A stretch of 64,000 nucleotides of DNA from assembly GCF_000512585.2 (NCBI RefSeq), contig NC_089245.1:1-64000 (forward strand), in the 5' to 3' direction. This document shows positions 57,570 through 64,000 of the stretch, in pieces. The notes under the pieces were generated by a model, which was not told the origin of the DNA, searched no databases, and saw only the letters and a program-made list of their open reading frames with translations. This DNA is from Kwoniella bestiolae CBS 10118 (lineage: Eukaryota; Basidiomycota; Tremellomycetes; Tremellales; Cryptococcaceae). A program made the position numbers and the translations under genes. Within the stretch, counting starts at the first letter, position 1; the number at the start of each line of letters is the position of its first letter.

Positions 57570-60500
57570 ATGTCAGGTCCAGCAGGATCAGGTCATCATG
57601 CCAACAACAGCAACGCAAACTTCACCGGACTAGTGTCCAACCTGATCAAGAAGAAACAATCGGAAGATGAGCATGGGCAGCCCGACTTGGATGGTAAAGC
57701 ACCAAGTAAAGGTCTACCCAGTACGGGTTTAAAGCGGAATACAAAGGAATGGAAGGAAGCAAACGAAGATGATAATGACCATGATAGCGTATCGTCATCA
57801 TCCTCTATACCTGATAATGCCACTGGAGAAGACGACGGGAGATCACAGATAGAACAGGAAAGAGATCAGGAAGGTGCAGAAGGTAAAGGTCCAGGGAGGC
57901 ATGAGGGGTACATACCCAATGATGATCGAGGTCATCATAAGATAACGGAATCACCAGAATCATCACCCATAGACGAGAACCCATCCAAGCCATTCCCTCA
58001 GTCTCCCTCCAACGATATACCATATTCACGTCAGAATGGACACGATCATCATGAAGAGAACGGAACCACACATCACACATTGACGATTCATAAAGATAGT
58101 CATGATGTCGATCCAGAGGAACGAGCGGATAGACGTGATTCAGATAGGGAAAGGAAGATGACGGATGAGCTGGGTAGGCGACCAGACGCTTTGGCGGGAG
58201 TGAAAGATGAGGAAGGACCCAGTTCAAGAAATGAGATCGTGTTGGATCCCAGGATATCCTATATGCATGTGAGTGTAGCGTTGTAGTTTCCGTATACTAC
58301 AGACAACACATTGCACTCGAGTATCTCGCTCGCACTCATCATATGACACTCGCTGACCATACTCCCATCGCAGGTCCACCAACGCCGTGAACCCACCATC
58401 GAAGGTGTCAAGCTCGGCCCTATACTCAAGATCACTCCTGATGGTGAAGGTGAATATCCACCTGGTGAGACCCCTGCTCCATCGAGACAAGTCTCTCGTG
58501 AAACCGCTCCTTCCGCATCTCGACAGACATCTCCTCAACGTCAGCTCGACTCCTCATCTCGACAAAACTCTCATGACGGTAATCACTCGTCTTCCAGACA
58601 AACCTCAAGCGAACGAGAGAAAGGCAAACCATCTCGCCCCGTATCATACTCAAGGAGTAGTAACGACCTGGAATCGTATGAACGTGGTATGAGCGATACC
58701 ATCGAAGAAGGTACCTGGAGGGATGCGATGTCTCACCGGGAAAGGGAAGAAAACAACAAGAAAGGGAAAAGGAAATCAGTCAACACGACTAGGTTCAGCA
58801 GTCTCAGAGATATACATGAGACCAATGGTGGAACCGATTCGGCGGGTGATGAAGACGGAGAGGAGACTTCGCATGAAGCGTCCAGAAGATGGTCAATGAT
58901 TAGAAATAGAGTGATACCTTCCAAGTCAACAACCGGTCAATCGTCTGTACCTGGACCAGGCAAAGTGTCGGCACTTGCCCCAACGGTCATAGCTAGTATA
59001 CCCGTTACCACTGAATTGTTCGCTGGCCAATTGCCTGTTATGATCATGAAGACTTGGCTGGATAGGGATGAAGATGGTCATAGGGCTGTACCGGTACTGT
59101 TGGGTAATTTGCGGTTCAGAGTGGGTGATTCAGTGGGATTGAGACCTGGTGGGGAGACGGGCAAGGAAATGTTCAAGTTGGAATGCGAGTATGGTGATGG
59201 TGCTGTGAAATGGGTGAGTGTCTATTTTCACATCGGACTGGCTCTTCACATATGCCATCGCATGAGATCATTTGTCTTGCAGAATACTTGCTAATGTTAT
59301 CTCTCGACCTCACAGGTGATCTATCGAGAACTTCGAGACTTCCTATCCCTTCACGCTCATTACAAAGCCGCCAACTTTGGTACTTCCGTCGCCGGTCTCA
59401 GAGCATCACGAAGAGTCGAGATCCCTGATTTCCCCAAGATGTCCATTCCATACCTCAACAAGCTAGGTAATCAGCAAGGTGGTCAAGCAGGTAAAGCTTC
59501 AGGGTCCGGATCCAGTCAGAAGGAGAAACCACATAAACCAGTTGGTAAAGCCGAGTACGCTCAAGCAAGTCGAGATGCCTTGCAACAATACTTGGTGGAA
59601 TTGATCCGAGCTGTCATCTTCCGACCTGAATCGAACAGGTTGTGTAAGTTCTTTGAACTTTCCGCTCTTACCCTTCAACTCGCTCCCAGAGGTGGATTTC
59701 AAGGTAAAGCCGGGTTCTTGAAGATACCCGATTGGGGTGCTAGTCGAAGAGCGAACCAACCTGGTTTAGCACCTACCACTTGGGCAGCGCATAGAAAGCC
59801 AAAGTGGTTTATCGTTAGAGATTCATATTTTGTAGCTACGGATGGACCTGAGTCAGTGAGTGGACCACTAACGTCTGTCCTACGGATGATATGGCTATGA
59901 CAATGTAATCTGTATTGACGTGATGCGTTGCAGGTCGACTACTACGACGTCTTCCTCCTTGACGCAGACTTCACCATCGAGCGTCCCAAACGATACTACC
60001 GAACCGGCTTACATCTACTCACTAATCACGGTACCACCAACCGAAAGAAGAAGAGCGGTAAAGCGAATGTGGAGAATGATAATCCCAATGACATCGACTT
60101 GGACAACCCATTCAATCGAGAACTGATCATCTCGTCGGGTGAAGGTAAAGGATCGAAGGGACAATCGATGCATGACGAAGGTGAACATCATGCCTCGCAG
60201 CATACATTCACCATCGGGAACAGTCAGAGACGGTTGAAGCTGGTCGCGAAGAATGCGGTGAGTGGGAGATTTGCTCAATCGTTCCGCTCGAAGCTGATAT
60301 CTGGTGATGGTGCAGCGTCAGATGCATCAGTTCATCGTATCGATGGAGCGTATAGCTGCTCAATGTATCTGGACGGGTAGAAACAGATTTGATTCGTTTG
60401 CTCCGCTGAGAGTGAACGTGGCCGCTCAATGGCTGGTTGACGGGGTGAGCTTCCACTTGAACCTCTATACAGCGCAAGAAAGTGCAACTGATGGAAGTGT

Positions 60501-63500
60501 AATCACGCTTAGCGAGACTACTTCTGGAACCTGTCCCGAGCTATCAACATGGCGAAAGATAGGATATACATCCACGATTGGTGGATCTCTCCCGAGCTGT
60601 ACCTTAGAAGACCAGGTGATGAGAGATATAGACTGGATAACCTGTTGAAAAGGAAGGCTCAAGACGGTGTCAAGGTTTTCGTCATCATCTAGTAAGTCGT
60701 TCTCATCCTGACTTTCAGTCCCAATACGCTAGCTAATCGTTTAAACGACAGTAACGAGGTATCAGACAAAACTACTCCAGTCGACAGTCTATACACCAAG
60801 AAGACTTTGACGGGTCTGCATCCTAATATCATGGTCCAGAGGTCACCGTCGCATTTCCAGACGGGTACTTTCTACTGGTCACATGTCAGTCCGAATCACC
60901 CTTGATAAATATCTTTAAGACCGTAGTACTAATGATATCCCACCTAGCATGAGAAACTCTGTGTTATCGATGAGACCATAGCATTCATGGGTGGACTGGA
61001 TCTGTGAGTTGCATCGACATCCATGGATGTCTGAAAACTCTGCTTTTCGCACTACATGCTGACCTGGCAATGCTAAATACTTCTCCATCCGCAGGTGCTA
61101 CGGTCGATGGGATACCTCTCAACACATCTTGACCGACGATGAGCACAGCACTCCGGATGGACCAGATGGACCTGTGTGGAGAGGGAAAGATTATTCCAAT
61201 GAACGGGTGATGGAGTATTCCAATCTAGATAAACCGTTCGAAGATATGTTTGATAGGAGTAAAGTGCCCAGGATGCCATGGTGAGTCAGCCTATCGTCCT
61301 TACTTCCTACACCATCCTCCCCCTATCCCAGCGGCCGGCAACGTTACATACTGAAATCTTCCTCTACGTATAGGCACGACGTCGGTCTTCAGATCATTGG
61401 TCAGCCAGCTCGAGATCTGTGCAGACATTTCGTTCAGCGATGGAACCTCTTGATCAGAACCAAGAATCACAAACGACAAATGCCTTTCCTTTTGCCAGCA
61501 GCAGACTTTACAGAGAGGGAATTACAAGATCTCAAACTGCAAGGTACATGTGAAGTGCAGATATGTAGATCGGTTGGACCGTGGTCCATGGGTACTCTGA
61601 CGAAGATCGAACATTCCATTCAGAATGCTTATGTCAAATGTGAGTAGCTTTCTCTTGTAGTGGAGTGAGCAATTGAAGTCGCTGAATGACGCACTATCGC
61701 CTTCAATAGCTATCGAGCTATCAGAACACTTCATCTACATTGAAAATCAATTCTTCATCACATCTACCATTGTCGACGGTGTGCAAATTGAAAATCAAAT
61801 TGGTGATGCTCTCGTCAATCGAATCATCCGTGCTCACCGCGAAGATACACCTTGGAAAGCTTGTATCGTGATTCCCCTCCTGCCTGGTTATACTTATCCT
61901 ATCGACTCGGGGGAAGCAAGTTCGGTCAGGTTGATCCTGGAATGTCAGAATAGGACTATAAGCAGAGGTACTCATTCGATCTTCTCCAGATTAAGGAAAG
62001 AAGGTATAGACGTGAGTAACTGTCATCCATATCCACCATACCGTACAACTGATGCAATGTCCACTTCAGCCCGATGAATATATCACTTTCTTCTCGTTGA
62101 GAGGTTGGGCCAAGTTCAAATCTGGTGTTTTGACTACTGAGCAAGTTTACATTCATGGAAAGACCATGATCGTTGATGATAGTGAGTTTTAGCTGGATCT
62201 CGATGCGATGACTTGCTGATAACAGCATCAACCCCAGGATTGGTTCTCTGTGGATCTGCGAATATCAACGAGAGAAGTCAAAGGGGTGATAGGGATTCGG
62301 AATTGCTGGCTGTGATTAGGGACACGGATATGATCGATGGGTGAGTGCTTCGTGTCCCAATATCGTCCATATCCCTCTTTCCTCTCTTTGTCCTGTACTC
62401 TGATCCTCGCATACCGGTTGATATCGCTGACCCCTATCACAGTACTATGGCCGGACAACCATTCAAAGTCGGTCGTTTCGCACATACACTACGAGTCCGT
62501 CTTATGCGAGAGCACGTTGGTGTCGATGTCGATTCGATTGACGAAGACCAACTCATGTCAAGAGAACCGGTAGCAGATGCAGATGAGATCGAGACTTGGG
62601 ATCCAGATCATGAACAGCAAAGTGATGATGATGAATCGAGAGCTGGTATAACGAAGATCAAAGCGAGAACTGCAAGGGATAGGATGATGCATACTTTCCA
62701 TGACGGTTTAGCCAGTGGTGAGTTTATCGCTCGTCGACTCTAATTTGAAAGACCTACGTCGATGGTCACCCGTTTACTGACCGCTCGTCTGTCGCGTAGT
62801 CACCAAGGGCATGAGTGAAAATGCTATCTCGAATGTACGAAAGGCAGCGGACAAAGTGATCCACCCTGTCGCAACTGTGATAAGCGGCGATACAGTCGCA
62901 CATCACTCAACCGGTAACGGTGACCCGAGTGAGAGAGCAGACTTCGATCCTGACCAAGAAGGTAGAGAGACAGCTGGATTTGCAAGCTCAATGGTACCCA
63001 CCCTCGAAGAGAAGACCATCTTTGAACGCCGACCTTCCGGTACGCATGCTAATGGAAAACCTCTGTTCGACGTCTTGGAAGAAAGTGAAGGTGGACATGG
63101 TACGACCAGTGATGGACATGGATCTTCACTGGAAGAAGCTAAAGTACCTGAACATGCCAAGAAAGATACCTTGATCTCCGACGATAATCCCTCGGCTAAG
63201 AAAGCTGGTGCGCCTAGGATATTGAGTAAACCCGATGAGACTGAACTGTACGGTACCACCGCCAATTCATTCATTCCTGAGCATATCAAAAACAAGGAGA
63301 AACACAAGAGTAAGAACGACGATGATGTGGAAGAGCAGATCCCTGGAGATCTGGAGAAGGAGAAAGATGATAATGCCGCCATCAAGGCTAGGAAGACTCT
63401 GAGAAAGCACCTGAACGCCAAAGTTCAAGTATCCGCTTGGAATATGCCTACGCCTACGCCGAAGATCAACCCGAATCGATTTCATGATCCGTTAGATGAG

Positions 63501-64000
63501 AGGTTCTGGAAGGATATGTGGGTAGCGGTTGCGGTGCACAACGTGAGTGACCCTTTCTGGAATATACAGTACTACCGCTGACTTGCGATAACACAGACTG
63601 AGATATTCCGAAAAGTTTTCCGATGCATTGTGAGTGATTCAAGCAGCGGGTTGTCAGTATGACACATTCTAATGTCCACCGTCTCAGCCTGATGATCTAG
63701 TCACCTCATGGGCTCAGTACAAGGCTTTCGCCAATCACGCCGAGAAGTTCAACAAGACTCCAGAAGACGTCGCCGCTCCAGGACACGACGAACCTGTCAA
63801 AGTCACACACGATGGACCTGGGACACACGGTGCGGGTGGAGGGGGTAGTGGCGGTGGGCAAGTGGAAGGCGGTGATGGTGGAGGAGCCATTCCTGGTGTT
63901 GGAGCTGGGAACACATCCGATACTCGAGAATCAGATGTTGTGGAAGGTAAACCCAAGGATCGACACAAGAGAGAGAGTAGTGGGAAATCACCTCGGATCG
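57570..64000 (+). CDS. Phospholipase D, Spo14/PLD1 type, 3' end outside window
   Basis: The ATG at 57570 begins a long multi-exon gene that continues past the window. The first 230 residues are charged and low-complexity. A PX-like segment (about 59000-59480; VIYRELRDFLSLHAHYK) and a PH-like segment (about 59640-60260) follow. The catalytic half holds RVNVAAQWLVDG, YIHDWWISPELYLRRP, the first HKD motif HHEKLCVIDETIAFMGG (about 60950-61000), and the second, IHGKTMIVDDRLVLCGSANINERS (about 62148-62275), which becomes complete only after an intron is removed. These HxKx4D boxes form the active site hydrolysing phosphatidylcholine to phosphatidic acid. The 3' part is acidic and ends in Gly-rich sequence at the window edge. 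The domain plan matches fungal Spo14, a membrane-associated enzyme of secretion and sporulation. Confidence 0.93.

Overview
The window is the left end of a fungal chromosome. It opens with about 290 bp of C-rich telomere repeat (C3-5TAA). Protein genes carry many 45-75 nt introns with GT..AG ends. The telomere type, the intron style, a CAP10-type glycosyltransferase and the general gene set point to a tremellomycete basidiomycete yeast (Cryptococcus/Kwoniella relatives). That placement is an inference and was not checked by a search.

Layout. (1) 1-9.4 kb is telomere and subtelomere. It holds a telomere-facing Zn-cluster/coiled-coil ORF, a short-unit tandem array, an Fpg/Nei-like DNA glycosylase gene with a long extra C-terminus, and a broken C2H2-finger gene. 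Three arrays of TCGCA words spaced about 10 bp lie around these two genes. They are followed by three 389-bp tandem satellite units that carry telomere-like CCCCTAAGGGG palindromes. This is the most unusual part of the window. (2) 9.5-50.3 kb is a dense block of accessory catabolic genes: two phytanoyl-CoA-dioxygenase-like proteins and one DUF1479 oxygenase, two sugar-porter MFS proteins, a polyol dehydrogenase, a Gfo/Idh/MocA oxidoreductase with a presequence-like N-terminus, a uridine-kinase-like P-loop kinase, an SDR, an APC permease, a RidA protein, an SMP-30-like lactonase, an HpcH/HpaI aldolase, a Dal5-type MFS transporter and three Zn2Cys6 regulators. Two of the regulators are clear paralogues bracketing the sugar/polyol genes. 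(3) 51-64 kb looks like ordinary chromosome-arm sequence: an acidic pseudo-dioxygenase-like protein, a GT90/CAP10-like glycosyltransferase and a phospholipase D of the Spo14/PLD1 type that runs off the window.

How the genes may work together (inference): 19-33.6 kb encodes uptake and oxidation of a sugar or polyol. 40-50 kb reads as one cluster for a lactone or sugar-acid type substrate: importer, oxygenase, lactonase, pyruvate-type aldolase, RidA and a local regulator. Many genes in the block have a TATA box 80-120 bp before the start codon. Exon limits were assigned by eye from splice signals, reading frame and family conservation; no RNA evidence was available.
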